Below, in pieces: positions 44,851 through 57,000 of a stretch of 60,000 nucleotides of DNA. Made by a program: the position numbers and the translations under genes. Source of the DNA: Polytrichum commune (Eukaryota > Streptophyta > Polytrichopsida > Polytrichales > Polytrichaceae); assembly GCA_950295325.1 (NCBI GenBank), contig OX485806.1:8558001-8618000 (forward strand). The letters run 5' to 3'. Under the pieces are notes generated by a model that saw nothing but the letters and a program-made list of their open reading frames with translations, ran no database searches and was not told where the DNA came from. Each line of letters begins with the position of its first letter. Position 1 is the first letter of the stretch.

Positions 44851-45069
44851 TCACGCAATATGCATACCATTGTTGTTAACATCAACTGCCCCAAATGAAC
44901 AAGGCATGTCACTCACACTCGGTGTATTAGGAGAATTCAAATAAGAAGAGGGATTAGCATACAAAAAAAAAAATTCATTGTCATTCTTCCAAAGTAGGAC
45001 AACGTCGCTGATAATGTCATTTATCCCCTCATCTGGCCCTTCCAAGGCAATTCGCAACAGTGCCTTAAG
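44851..45069 (-). pseudogene. hAT transposase C-terminal tail remnant
   Basis: The minus frame reads LKALLRIALEGPDEGIND, then DVVLLWKNDNEFFFLYANPS and a short tail. It parallels MRVAIEGP and EAISLWKDSRKFRFLFTNPE at 29970-30184, so both come from the same hAT lineage. No dimerisation block remains upstream. Confidence 0.6.
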
Positions 45070-45484
45070 ATTCTTACTTCAACACTCACAAAGATACAAA
45101 CTCGCTCGATCACTCAACCGATTCAACTTCAGCACTCAAACAACCCTAAAGCCAGCAAGGCAACGGTAACTCCAACTATGCATAGTATAAAAAAAAAATC
45201 CTAAAAAACATATGTCCGGTCGGCCGCCCGCCGTGAAAAATGTCTTTCAATCAGTAATTTGCGGTGGATACTACTAGGGCAACTTGCATGAATGCCGACA
45301 TTCTTTTTCTTCTAATCGGCCCATTTCCGGAAACCTTGATTTTTCTTCCGGAACCCCTTCCTAAACATTTCTATTTCATTCAAAAATTCTCAAAATCAAC
45401 CGGCTAGCTTATAACTAATTACCGACACTCCCCGTTCATTGCCTAGGCTACCTGGATACGCGTGTTAAATTGTCAGGTTTAGTA
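45070..45484. other. no gene recognised
   Basis: Spacer before the large inverted repeat; no supported feature. Confidence 0.4.
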
Positions 45485-46692
45485 ACTACACTAAATATGA
45501 TATTTAGTGTTTGATTAGATTTAGTGTTTTACCACCCTACTATGCTCAACACTAATTTTCAATTCTTTGATAATTAGTGTTAGACATAAATGCGCCGCCG
45601 CCGCCTTCCTTGTTGCCACCTCTTTCCTAGAAACAATCAATCACCTTCCTTGTTGCCATCTCTTTCCTACTAAACACTAAATTCGTGCATGTAATTTTCA
45701 CATAATACCATAGATGATATTTAGTGTTTGAGTTTACATTTAATGTTACTTACTTTCATAGGGTTAGTGATATTTAGTGTAGTGTTCGTATTTAGTGTAT
45801 CTAACACTAAATATCATATTTAGTGTACTTGTAAACTGTGGTATAGTGTCACCAACACTAAATGCGAACCCAACATTATTTGTCACTCCTTGTAAATTCT
45901 TTTGGAGATTATAGATTTCCGGTGTTGCAATTACTGTCACTAACCAAGTGATGTTTCATCCAAATTTCAACCATCCATGACAATGTTTCATCACAAGTTG
46001 GTGACAAGAGAAGGTAGGGTGTTGGCCAATGGATGAACTCATCCATCACCCATGACAATATTTGCTCACTTATTCATAAGAAGTGTCATCCGAAAAGTAA
46101 CCATAGTGACATAAATACCATATGACACTAGATATCATATTTAATGTACCTAGTTAGTACCTACCTTAAGGGACTAGGAACTACCTAGCTACTAGCGACC
46201 TAGGTCTACTCCTATTATGTAGCCCACCGCAATAGAAGCCTTGCCCTTGATTAGCATGGCACGCTAGCTAACTAGATACTAAACCCGGCTCATACTATGT
46301 AGCCCACTCATTAGCATCCTAGCCTTGATTATCATGGGAAATAGCTAGCTACACTAAATATGATATTTAGTGTTAGATACACTAAATACGAACACTACAC
46401 TAAATATCACTAACCCTATGAAAGTAAGTAACATTAAATGTAATCTCAAACACTAAATATCATCTATGGTATTATGTGAAAATTACATGCACGAATTTAG
46501 TGTTTAGTAGGAAAGAGATGGCAACAAGGAAGGTGATTGACTGTTTCTAGGAAAGAGGTGGCAACAAGGAAGGCGGCGGCGGCGCATTTATGTCTAACAC
46601 TAATTATCAAAGAATTGAAAATTAGTGTTGAGCATAGTAGGGTGGTAAAACACTAAATCTAATCAAACACTAAATATCATATTTAGTGTAGT
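45485..46692. mobile_element. long inverted repeat (foldback-type), arms 343 bp
   Basis: Arms 45485-45827 and 46350-46692 are inverted and differ at about two positions (AAACAATCAA/AAACAGTCAA and GAGTTTACA/GAGATTACA). The 522-bp centre is unique. The words ACTAAATATGATATTTAGT and TTTAGTGT recur many times in both orientations. Each arm also has a GCC run and a partly duplicated CACCTTCCTTGTTGCCA segment. No coding capacity and no clear target duplication. The near identity implies recent formation, gene conversion or selection. Confidence 0.95.
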
Positions 46693-47394
46693 ATTGAGCA
46701 AGACAATTAGAATTGGTGACACTAAATATCATGTATAGTGTAACGAACGTAATGTAACGACAAAGTGTTTAACCATGAACAATGGCACGTGTCTAAGGTC
46801 AAGCATCAGCCAAGGCTGAGGTTGAGGGTTCAAGTCCCTTTTTCCGCTTGAGTTTTTTTTTACCGAGTTTTCCTTTGTAATTCCACAAAGACAAAGTTAT
46901 TGCGGTCGCCAGTGGAGTGAGCCACACAGAGTGCAATGAAGGGTTTGAAAAGTGGTGCAATTGAACTAATTAATGGAGGAATAATGGGTAGAGAGCGGAT
47001 ACATGGATTTAGTAATAAGACCCTCAATAAATTGATAGCTTTTCATTTCACAACATAAAGTCAATTCTTAAAAATGTGGGAAAGCATGCGAGGACTTAAG
47101 TCCTTGCAAACATTAGAATTTTGGATTAATCTAGCTTCTTATTTGCCTACAATAGGCGTAATAGCAAAATAGAAGAAAAAACCAACTGAAGCAATTTGGG
47201 ACGAACTCATCATTTACGTCAAAGTTGTGTGGAACTGGGTGCTGGAACAAATCAAAATCAGGAACTTCTCGGAGGCGGCCATGCTTCAAGGTTGTGACAA
47301 AACCTGGGGGTGCTAGGAATGTCCTTTGTAGGAGACACAATTTGCATATTGAGTGGAATTGGAAAAGGCAACGTAGTTAGGAGGTCAAACTTCT
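46693..47394. other. spacer with tRNA-like B box
   Basis: GAGGGTTCAAGTCCCTTT (about 46827-46844) resembles a T-arm/B box and is soon followed by a T9 run, so an old Pol III-derived fragment is possible. No complete tRNA can be folded. No protein gene is supported. Confidence 0.3.
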
Positions 47395-47651
47395 TGTATG
47401 AGGGTGGTCATGGTCGGATGGGGGTTGTCCTTGGCCAGTGGGGTGGGACCGTGGGGGTGGTCCTTGGCTTGGTGGGTCCGGGGGGTTGTCCTTGGTGGAA
47501 GTCGGGTTTTTGTTACTCTTTACGTGGCAGTGTTTCACGTCCGAGGGGTTCCACCTCCCCTCGGTGTGGACGCGTTTTCTTGGTTTTAACTTATTATTGG
47601 TGTTGGCCGTGTTGACCTTTTGCCTCAAAAAAAAAAAAAAAAAAAAAAAAA
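47395..47651 (+). mobile_element. poly(A)-tailed retroposed sequence, likely LINE or SINE 3' end
   Basis: A G/T-rich, comparatively GC-rich block (GGGTTGTCCTTGG repeated three times) is followed by TTATTATTGGTGTTGGCCGT and a run of about 25 A ending at 47651. An A tail directly after a distinctive sequence suggests reverse transcription of an RNA. No clear target duplication was found. The ORFs inside are products of the repeated words. Confidence 0.45.
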
Positions 47652-48482
47652 GTTGGCTAGCTAGCTACATTTCTAGCATGCGTACCCTAGTAGCTTAAGT
47701 TAGGCCTAAGGCCCAAACCACACGGGAGGAACGGCAATGAGTTGGATGAATAGCATTGGTTCAAATGAGCAAGTGGTTGCCACATGAGAGGAAGTATGGG
47801 GAGTGGCAACAATGACTTTTTAGCTTTGGATTTTGCTTTGGATCTTGCTTCGGGATCTACTTGGCAATAAAGTAGAGTGACATGGCACAATAAATGTAGT
47901 TTGCAAGTACCGGGCACTAGTGCCCGGAAGTCCCACAATATAAGGAGAAAAATGAGGAAAAGGAGACTTTTCTTGGGCAAGGTGCCACGTTGGAGGAAGT
48001 TGTGAAACTTCCGGTGCCTCTCGTGTGGGAAGGGCCTTAGTTTGCGCTCATTTCCTCCGTCATGGCTTGTCCCACTTGCTTAGGTGGTAGTCACTCCCCT
48101 AGCCCCAAAGCCCACAAGGACCACCCTTGGATAGGCCTTGGTGGATTGACAGCCCGGATGCACCATGCATGTAACCTCACAAGGTCCATTCACATCGCCT
48201 CAATGATGCGGGTTGCAAACTCTCTTACTTTATTGGTAATAAATGCTTCCACCTTAATTTAAAGGGTGCTAGCATTCTCAAAGAGAGCAATAGGTGAGGG
48301 CCAATTCACACACAAGATTGAAGGCCTATGACCATTGCAACCTAAGAGCTCTCATTGGTCGAAAAGGCGGAGGCCGTCCAAGTTCACTTCACACTCGTAG
48401 GTGAAGGCCTAACGGCCCAAAGAAGACTTCATGGACGAAAAGTCTACATGGAGTCCTACATGGCGGACTATGGATAAGGTTT
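47652..48482. other. no gene; perfect 18-bp palindrome at 47910
   Basis: CCGGGCACTAGTGCCCGG at 47910-47927 is a perfect palindrome. The ORF at 48062-48262 has no recognisable motif and is not called. Confidence 0.45.
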
Positions 48483-48557
48483 CATGGTCTCCTGGAATTT
48501 TCATCAAGCCCACCCACCTCCAAGAGGTGGGCCTGACACAAATTCCGGGAGACCATG
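48483..48557 (+). repeat. 75-nt strong hairpin
   Basis: CATGGTCTCCTGGAATTT pairs with AATTCCGGGAGACCATG with one mismatch. Inside, GCCCACC..CACCTC pairs with GAGGTGGGC around a short loop. The size and pairing resemble a small foldback MITE or a miRNA-precursor-like stem; there is no evidence of expression. Confidence 0.6.
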
Positions 48558-49495
48558 ACTTTTTAATATATTTTCCCAGCAGGACAAATTTGAGGATAGA
48601 TTGCAAGGCAATTCCAGAACATATTCCAAGACAAATTCCAAGACATACAAACACCACCAAGTAATTCTCTCAAATTGATAGAGTTTGAGACATATTATAC
48701 TAAACCAAATCCTCCCCTCTTCTTTGCCAAAAATATATGCAATGGTCCCGCAATATGGTTCATTCTCACTTCACACTATGCTTGAAGGCCCATGACTAAA
48801 TAAAACAAACACCCATGGGACGGCCTTTGGATGAGGGTCAAGGGTCCTCACCATTACAAGGTCACGGCTCTTGGCTCATGTGTGGAGTGGCCCTGAATGT
48901 GATCAGGGAGCTCCTTTGAGATAGTGGTTCCTTATTGCAGGCCAAATGTTATTATAAGGATGAAGAAGCGGAATCTCCTGATGATTTGAAGCAATCGGAA
49001 AGGTAGCCTTGAGTCAGAACTTGTTCCAGGTCATTTGCAATTCCACATGGAGGACAGTCAACTTGGCACTCACAGAGTGAGTTTTTATCAATACTTTTAA
49101 TTGCCCTTTCAAGCTCCACTATAAGCTTGTGCTACTAATTATTCTAAGGTGTGCGGGTGTTGTGCGGTTATTTTTCTTAATGGGACATCTATATTTAAAT
49201 GGTGTGTGATTAGGTGAAGATTACAAAAAACACACATCATAAAGACACATGTATATGAGATTGGACTATGTCTACAAATTTTCTTAACTACTTCACACTC
49301 AATTATAACAGTACTCACTTTTGTATCAATACATTGTGACGATGGGAATCCCCCAAACATTCTGCCCCTTTTATTATGGGGTTTCACCACATGTAACACT
49401 ATATTAAACATTCCGGGACTTTCGAGAGTCCCAAAATATGGAAAATGTCTGTATTGTGCATATGGGAACAAATTTAATGCACACATCAACATTTT
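48558..49495. other. no gene called
   Basis: A minus-strand ORF at 49139-49645 (168 codons) draws its N-terminus from the CATGGG minisatellite. The rest (for example MFNIVLHVVKPHNKRGRMF) has no family I recognise. Confidence 0.35.
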
Positions 49496-49499
49496 ACTT

Positions 49500-49662
49500 G
49501 CTTGGGGGAACATGGAAACATTGAAGACAACACACCTGAAATGCCCGCTGCTCATATGGGAACATTGCCATGGGAACATGAGCACTTTTGCACATGAACA
49601 TGGGCACATCTGTATGGGAACATGAGAACATCTGCATGGGCACATGGGGACATGGGAATGTC
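49500..49662. repeat. CATGGGAACAT minisatellite
   Basis: Degenerate units of 9-12 bp (CATGGGAACAT, CATGGGCACAT, CATGAGAACAT, TGCACATG) are repeated about ten times. They produce Cys/Met/Pro-rich translations on the minus strand that are artefacts. Confidence 0.75.
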
Positions 49663-49699
49663 AGAATAACTACATTGTTGGGTATACTCAACATAAGTA

Positions 49700-51309
49700 C
49701 TATTCATTGCATAATAGTAACCACCAACAACTGGCTTAATAGCACAATGTTGTCTTAGTGAAGTTGTGTGCCAAATTCGTAGACACAATGGGAATTTTTC
49801 ATATTTAATTAAAACTGGACTTATTTGCTATAGGCCTCGCTACTTGGCCCAACCCTGGGTCATCACTAACATGTGAGAAAGTCTGCCGTTCTTAATTCAT
49901 GGGGCCAAGCTACCCATCTCAATTTACAAAAGGGAGCATGCTTTGAAGCCTAAGTAATGCTATAATATTCAACATGGCGAGGATCTATGTAATCATCAAA
50001 AAATCAACAAACATGCACTTCCAAAAACCATAACTAAACAAGGGGAGGTCTTATTTTCAATCTGAATTTTGATAATGCTTCATTTGTAGATTTGCTAATT
50101 GCAACACAAGTTTCATTGTCGAATCTAATTGGTAGAAGTTGGAGAACATGAAAAAAAAATCATATAACACCCGTATACTTTATTAAGGTATGTGGCCTTC
50201 AATGCGGAAACCTCCAACTCCACATCCGCATTTGACTATTGGATTGAATCGAGAATTGTCTCTTGTAGTTGATATTGCAAACATGAAAAATTTATTTCAA
50301 TCTTTAGAATTGGACATAACATTATTCAAGTATAAAAATGATAGAAGGTCATATGTGAAAATTATCTTAATATATTTTCAAGTGATCACATAGGTCTCCC
50401 AATTGTGTGAACATTGAACCAAAATAGGTGCCATATATTTTGAGCATGTACTTCAATCTCATTGTAAGATGTGTCTTTTTGACATCTGATGATTACAACA
50501 AGCCTTGCCAATAATATGAGCCCTATTCAAGGCGCATTAATTGGATGTTTTTTTTTTGTTTTTGTTTTGGGGGGGGGGGGTTGTTCGTTTTCTAGAGCAA
50601 AACATGATGTCATGTGGCCATGATGGCACTAGGTGAGTGGTGGTTGCCACCCAATTTAGAAGGCAATGTTATGTAGCAGCGGCAAAGCGATGAGGCGGTG
50701 AGTAGAAACGGTGGCATGCTACCCGCAAGTCGAGCATTGTGGCAGGCACTATTTTATATTATTTTTCATGTCTGACATGATTATTTTGAAATTCTACATG
50801 CTTGAACATAATGCGAGTGAGTGTCGTGGTTTGGCAGAGGTTATAGAGTTGTGCCTTTTGTGTGTAAAATTATCCGTCTATGTCTATTTAATCAATATAC
50901 ACCCAAAACATAGTGGGATGTTGTGGTGTTTTTCGTGTCTTCTTATTTTTGCTACAATGGTCAATGTTGTGCAACTAAGTGGTATGTGTTTAGCCGAGGA
51001 GTGGTGGGTAGTAGTAGTTAGAGGCGTTTGGCGGAAATCAATAGTGAAAACAAAGCTTTTCATTTTTGTGTTTCAACTTTACTTGTGAATAAAGTATGTT
51101 GCTATGTACAATGTGATGTGGAATTATGTGATGTCGGGATTAGCTAATTGTGGAAGGAACCATGTCTTATATTAACAAAAGTCCCAATTAGTGTTTGGGA
51201 GTATATTGGGAGTTCAATTAATTAACCAATTGCTTTTGTAGAGTGGGCCAAAAAGCAAGGAACATAATATGACATGTCAAGTTCCTAAAGCATGAACATA
51301 CTATATTTA
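49700..51309. other. no gene recognised
   Basis: AT-rich, with T and G homopolymers at about 50547-50580. ORFs at 50190-50393 and 50711-51088 lack motifs and are AT-biased; not called. Confidence 0.4.
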
Positions 51310-51720
51310 TCATCCAAAAAATAGCAAGGCTTTAGAAAGCCTGATCCGGGCTTTTGGATCAAAGCCTCCCACGGAGATGTACAAAGGCACTCTATCAATG
51401 CCGCTAGTGGCAACACTAGAGGCCCCCAAACGAGGTGTAATGCTCCTTGTTGCGCGGTGGCGGTCGGTGGAGGTTCGGTGCCATTGAGCATGTCTTTGTC
51501 CCCAACTAGACCCCTCACCGTTTCCTATAGCAGATGTTGTAGGTCCAATAGTTGGCAAGTGATGAAGACACAGTCTAGCCATCCACGATGCTTGTATGTT
51601 GGTCTTCTTCAAGCCCAATTTCTTGGAGATCTTTGAGTTCGGAGTCCCTTGTATCATCCTCCCTCATGTAGTAATTGTCGTCACGAAGAGCACGAATATT
51701 GTTTTCTTCTCCCCTTCATG
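51310..51720 (-). pseudogene. decayed coding-like sequence, unknown family
   Basis: On the minus strand one frame reads ENNIRALRDDNYYMREDDTR, then DSELKDLQEIGLEEDQHTSI. It switches to another frame with TEPPPTATAQQGALHLVWGP. The GC is raised and the first stretch looks like real protein, but stops interrupt it. A transposon accessory ORF is possible; I cannot assign it. Confidence 0.25.
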
Positions 51721-52099
51721 CTCACAAGCCATCAGTGTGAGTTAAAATAGCTAATTATCACAATGCACAAACCCCACACTCTCTCCTTGCTTCAACAATT
51801 TCATGGTTGCAAGGAGTGTGTAGATGTTCTCATTTCTTGGCACATTCTCAAGCCGCCAAAGTTGGAAGTAGATTCAATGCACTACTAAGTGGATGGCCTT
51901 GATATTTTGTTGGAGATGTTGGTGATCTTGCCAGAGATGTTATGTTCGCAGAACTTATATTTGATGTCACTTGAGAGCATCCATATGCCGCTAGTGGAGT
52001 TTGCATACATCTTTGGTGTTAGTTTCTATCTTTGACATATGTGAGGAGGCTCTAAACTTTGGACTTGAAGTCTTAATTGCTTTGATTGGGTTCTGCATG
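51721..52099. other. no gene recognised
   Basis: Spacer up to the terminus of CACTA element 2. Confidence 0.4.
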
Positions 52100-52721
52100 C
52101 ACTACTAGCAGCACTGTCGTTCTTCACGGACCAGAATAGTATAAAGGTGCCTCCGGCGACATGGTTTTCACGCTCTGCCTGGTTTCGGGCCCGTCCCTGG
52201 TTGCCGTGAAATTCTGAGTGCTCCGGGTCACAAGAGACAAATGTGGGTCCCGAGATATTTAGCACGATCGCAGGGCCTTGACGTCCCGTTCGTTATCGAT
52301 GTGCGATCACAGTTCACAGGGATCCGACGTGGGTTTGTGAGTATGATGTGGAGCAGTTCATTCCCGCTCTGGTCCGGGATTCTACGTTTTACCTAGGCGG
52401 TTTTCACTAGTTCATTGAGGAGCCTGCGCCTTCGGATCTGCACGCATCGCCATCATATTACAGGCAGAGCCATCTTTTTATTGACGGAACTTGGGTTGGG
52501 ACGTCGCAATGTCCCCTGAACAGCCCTCTGTTTCGACGACACGTGCTCCAATAGTAGGAGGCCTTCCCTATCTGTAATAGGTTTGGGACTTCGCATGGTT
52601 TAGGGTTAAAACGTCCAATGCCTCGACGATACGTGGCCTAATAAATTGCTCCGTTGCCTATCGGCTACTGATTTGCGTATAATGCCGGTACCATATCTGT
52701 AAACCTATCGTGAAAAGTTTT

Positions 52722-52920
52722 ATGGGCATAACCTGTTGTGATCCTAGTGTTTGCAAGTCCAGCCGGTTATTTGATGACAACCTCCGGTTTTCGTCTATTA
52801 AATTGGGGTATATTCTATATAACCCCCAAAAAGGATCGGTAATTTCCTGCAGTCTTGGCCTTCAACCGATTATTTCTCAAACTCAACCATTTCATTTGTA
52901 ACTAACTGCCGGTTCTCCCC
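52722..52920 (+). mobile_element. solo arm of the 13745-14201 foldback family
   Basis: The sequence follows the left arm at 13745-13955 closely: GGGCATAACC, GATCCTAGTGTTTGCAAG, AATTGGGGTATATTCTAT, TCCTGCAGTCTTG, ATTTCTCAAACTCA and AACTAACTGCCGGTTCTCCC. The outermost bases and the opposite arm are missing. It may be a deletion product or one side of an abortive insertion within CACTA element 2. Confidence 0.85.
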
Positions 52921-54067
52921 GATGCGCAGTATCTGGGTTGATCTGTCAACGACGTCGTCTTCACTGATTTTAGTTTAGTATCAAATCACTGGACTAATTG
53001 GTTTGCCTCGCCCCGAACAACTGTCATTCCATGGGAAACCATAAACCATGACACGAACGAGGCCAATCAGTCATATCAACACAGCATGACTGAAAAAAAG
53101 GTGCACACTAGTTATATGGAAACAACAAGAGCCGAGGGGTTTAGCATTCCCTGTCAAATTAAAACAGCCCCAGTAAGCATGCCGACACATGCTAAAACCT
53201 CACACGAAGTTAGCTTAGGCAGTCTTCCCGAGTAGAACAATAATCAAACTTTCTGTACTACTGCTACACATGCTACTGAATTCAGGAGCAAAAATATCAA
53301 CATATTCCACGCTTTGAGCACAGGTGCTACCGTGGTTTAAACTAATGGGTTAGGTTGGTGGTGGTGTGGTGGTTTTGGGAGGTCACGCTGCTATACATGT
53401 AACCTAGCCTGGAGCTACGGGCGCTGCAACGTCACACACATGGAGTTCTGCACAGAGGTCCAAGACAACTCCGCCCGACGAAAGGTACACGCGAGTCGTT
53501 GATAGTTGCCGATGAGATTGGTGCTCATGACTGTACGTCCTCTCCTCCATAGCACCTGTGGAGAAATCCAGCCCCCCCACACGACCAAACAATCACACCT
53601 CCTCTCACCAACCCAACAACTCTACCCCACCCCCCACACCCCCCCCAACAAGAGAGCCCCACACGCGGAACGAAGCCACGAGCAAATTTCGGTGATCAAA
53701 TTGGATGTATCCTTCGACGCAGCCCCCACCTTCAGCGGTCAGGCCAAGCTACCTGGTTCGGCCTTAACGATAATGTGAGTCGCCTCGAAATCCACGTAAC
53801 TCCAATCACTGTATGTACGCAACTGAAAAAGCAATCCCTTACCAAATCAGTGCTATTCCATCTCGAAACAGGATCCCGCTCACGGCCCGGCAACGACTAG
53901 TTTCAATTTCGACGGGGTCGGACTCCGGAAGTGGAAAACGTGATGATCTGTCATCGAAGATGTTATAGTGTTAGATTCATCCCCTAACATTCAGGGCAAG
54001 GACAAATATCATTGAAAGAAGAAACCTCTTACCGAGTACCGAAGATGGACTGCCTCCTTTTCGGAGG
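52921..54067. other. 5'-side non-coding part of CACTA element 2
   Basis: Between the foldback arm and the TNPA-like stop codon. A C-rich tract lies at about 53560-53650 (CCCCCCCAC, CCACCCCCCACACCCCCCCC). ORFs here are compositional. Confidence 0.45.
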
Positions 54068-57000
54068 CTAGTTCACTTTGCTGACTTCAACAATATTTAG
54101 GTACCGTGTCTGCCAAATAATGGTCGCGTCTTCTGAAAAGTCCCCCTTCAATGCATCGGAGAGAGTCACAATTCCTTCACGCTGATGATTGGGATATAAT
54201 ACGGGTGTGGAGGCCCACTCCGGGTATACATGCTCGATCGTTACCTGTTGCATCCCGTGCTCCCATGAAACGCCCTTCACGTTGGGAACTAATTTCTTCT
54301 TATACGAGCGCCAGTGCGGTCCACATCGACCAAGTGCCACTGTGGTGTTTTGGAGTTCTGGATGGAGCACCCAGACAGCTTTGTTCAGCTTCAGTGGGTC
54401 ACACTGCACAAACGACATTGGGTTAGGGTAGACATGTTGTACAACATACACTTCTCTGTCAAAATTATACTTTGCGCATAAACGTAAGTTCAAAGAATCA
54501 TACCCCCTCCGCTCGCGGTTTGTTCTCTGTCGGGGGGACGTAGTCAAGGAACTTGGAAGGTCTCTTGCGGTTCCTTGTAGGTCGTTGCACTGTCACTGTC
54601 TCTGAGGCGGAGCGAGGATCTTGCTTAATTCGGACCACTGTACCGACAGAATACGGTGGCTTTGTAAATTTTGGAGCTGCCTTTGCTCTCTTATTCACTG
54701 TCACGGACTGGTCCAAGTCCGAAGCGCCTGTTTTTTCAGGGGGTACGCACACTCACTGAATCATTTGCCACTACAATATCCACCCAATTCCAGCGCTCGA
54801 CAACAATGGTTTTATGTACACAAATTACTTGAAAGAAGTCGCAAGTTACTGTAGACTTACATGTCTCTGAGGGTCGCTTCAACGCCCTCAGCGTCTCTCC
54901 ATTGTCCTGTAAACCAAACGCTGCCTGTAGCCCACTAACAGCCTTCTCTCGGCTTTCATCGGAGCTCGGCGGGACAGTTCCAGCACCCAGAATCTCCTCG
55001 CTTGCTGAATGATGTTGCAAGGGACAATCAGTTTTGAGTTAGCACATGCTCACGTCCACACTAACATAAACGTGTGGCCAGACCTTCTCATTACCAGTTC
55101 CCCTTCATGAACAATAACACAACATAGGCAAATTTGTACATCTTCGCATTAGAGCATACCTGCAGGTGATCCATTGGGGGGGCCTGGGCAGATTTCTTCG
55201 GAGTACAATGATCCCGACCAGGTTCTCCCGTTGCAGGGAGGATCTGTAGTATGGCAAATTACCTTCTCTAATGTTATGTTGCTCGCAGTGTGCCCCGGTG
55301 GACTCAATGTCTGAGGTATCCTTGATACAGAACCTGTGAGGAGTGCCGATGCTGTTAACGATCCTGTTGGCAGGATAACCCCGAGAAGGAGGTCTAGTTT
55401 CTTCTGAACTTCGGCCATATCCTTGTTGTTCTGTGACATGTGTCTTTCCACCTCGTCCCTCCACTTCGTTATTGTCTGCACTTGGCTTGTGACGGCAACG
55501 AGTTCCCGGCCAAGTGACCTGGCTGCTAAATCGGCCTTTTTTCTATGAACCACTGCTGTGGTCGTGTGACTTGGTGTACCTGAAGCCTCGTTCGTTCCCT
55601 GCTACACAGTATACCACGACAATCATGCATGTATATGACATAGCTGCAGATCGGTACATCACATTACTACATCTACCTACGAGGCATCGGAAAGGGCATG
55701 ATGTGCAAAAACAAAAAGGCTCACGGATTATAGTTCGGCCTCATACCGCTCTGGAGGTGTCGTTATCTTTCGACGCGGGCGTGCTTGTAGTTCCCACGTT
55801 CGACACCACTGCCACCTGCTACAACGCTCCCAATTTTGCATAAATGAATAACGGCTTTCAACTGGACCAAAATTTAGGGCCAGTGCCCCATGTGGCACGG
55901 AACGTTGTAAGATAGCGCGGCTCGGCCGCTATGTATATGACATTTTGTATGTTACAGATAGAGTATACTTCTATTAACCCAAACTCAAGGATAATGCATG
56001 CATCGGGGTTGCACTCATGTTTCGGAAACTCACTGTTGTTTCTGCGTCGTTCATTGCAGAAGAGGCGGCTGCATCGTCATCGTGTACGGAATCCTCTGTG
56101 GATTCTAGGTCGAGCCACTCCACGTTGTCCTCGTCCTCGTCCAAAATCGGCTATTCAAAGTACAAACAGATGAGTACGATCAGAATTAGGCTCAATTGAC
56201 ATCAAATCGTCCTAGTATCCATGCGAAAACATAAACAAGCCCAATCCAAATAAGATAGTCAATCAAAGCACAACATTTTCGCAGGTAACTGGATCTTACG
56301 TCCCATTCGAGTTCCTGCTCACCATCACCATCGTCGCTGCTTGAACGAAGTTCTCTTTGTTTCCTCTTGGCATCTCTCTCCTCTCTCATAAGCCTCGCCT
56401 CATCGTCTGCCTCCTTTGTGCGCCAGTAACATACTAGTGCTTGAAAAAATCGTAGAGGGCACATTTTATGCCTCTCCCCTCTTCCAGTCTGAATCCAGTG
56501 CTTACGCCAAACGTACCTAGCAGTTCTAAGAGCGCTTTCGATGTAGAAGAGGACGTAGTCTGACCTGAGCGGTGGGTCGAATGTGAAACGTTTCTCCAGG
56601 TCGTCCTTCATTACTTTGATGTCCGTATCCGGATGATCTCGGAATTTGATGACGGAGAGGTTCAAAAATCGACGTGCAGTTGCTCGAAACTGAGTATGCA
56701 CGTGGTTTCGGACGTCCAGAGGTAATTCACCTTTTGGAGTACACTGGATCGCCATTGGCCACTGCTCGGACCTGGCTTTGAAAGCATTTTTCCGGTCGCG
56801 TTGTGCCCTTCTTTGCAGTGTTTTCTTCGATACTCCATAGTCTACCACCTCGGTTGACGTTTTGGTCGACGGTGATGCCGTATCAGTGCGGATTATGTCG
56901 TTCCCATGAGCGTATGGGACGGGGGTGCTCTGATTCGTGCCGTCGAGGGGAAAGGGGAAAGGGGACAGGGTCGGCGCACCCCTCCAAGCTGTCCAGGGGA

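Noticed and set aside
49139-49645. 168-codon minus-strand ORF rich in Cys and Met
   Set aside because: Its first third is translated CATGGG minisatellite and the rest has no recognisable domain or codon pattern.
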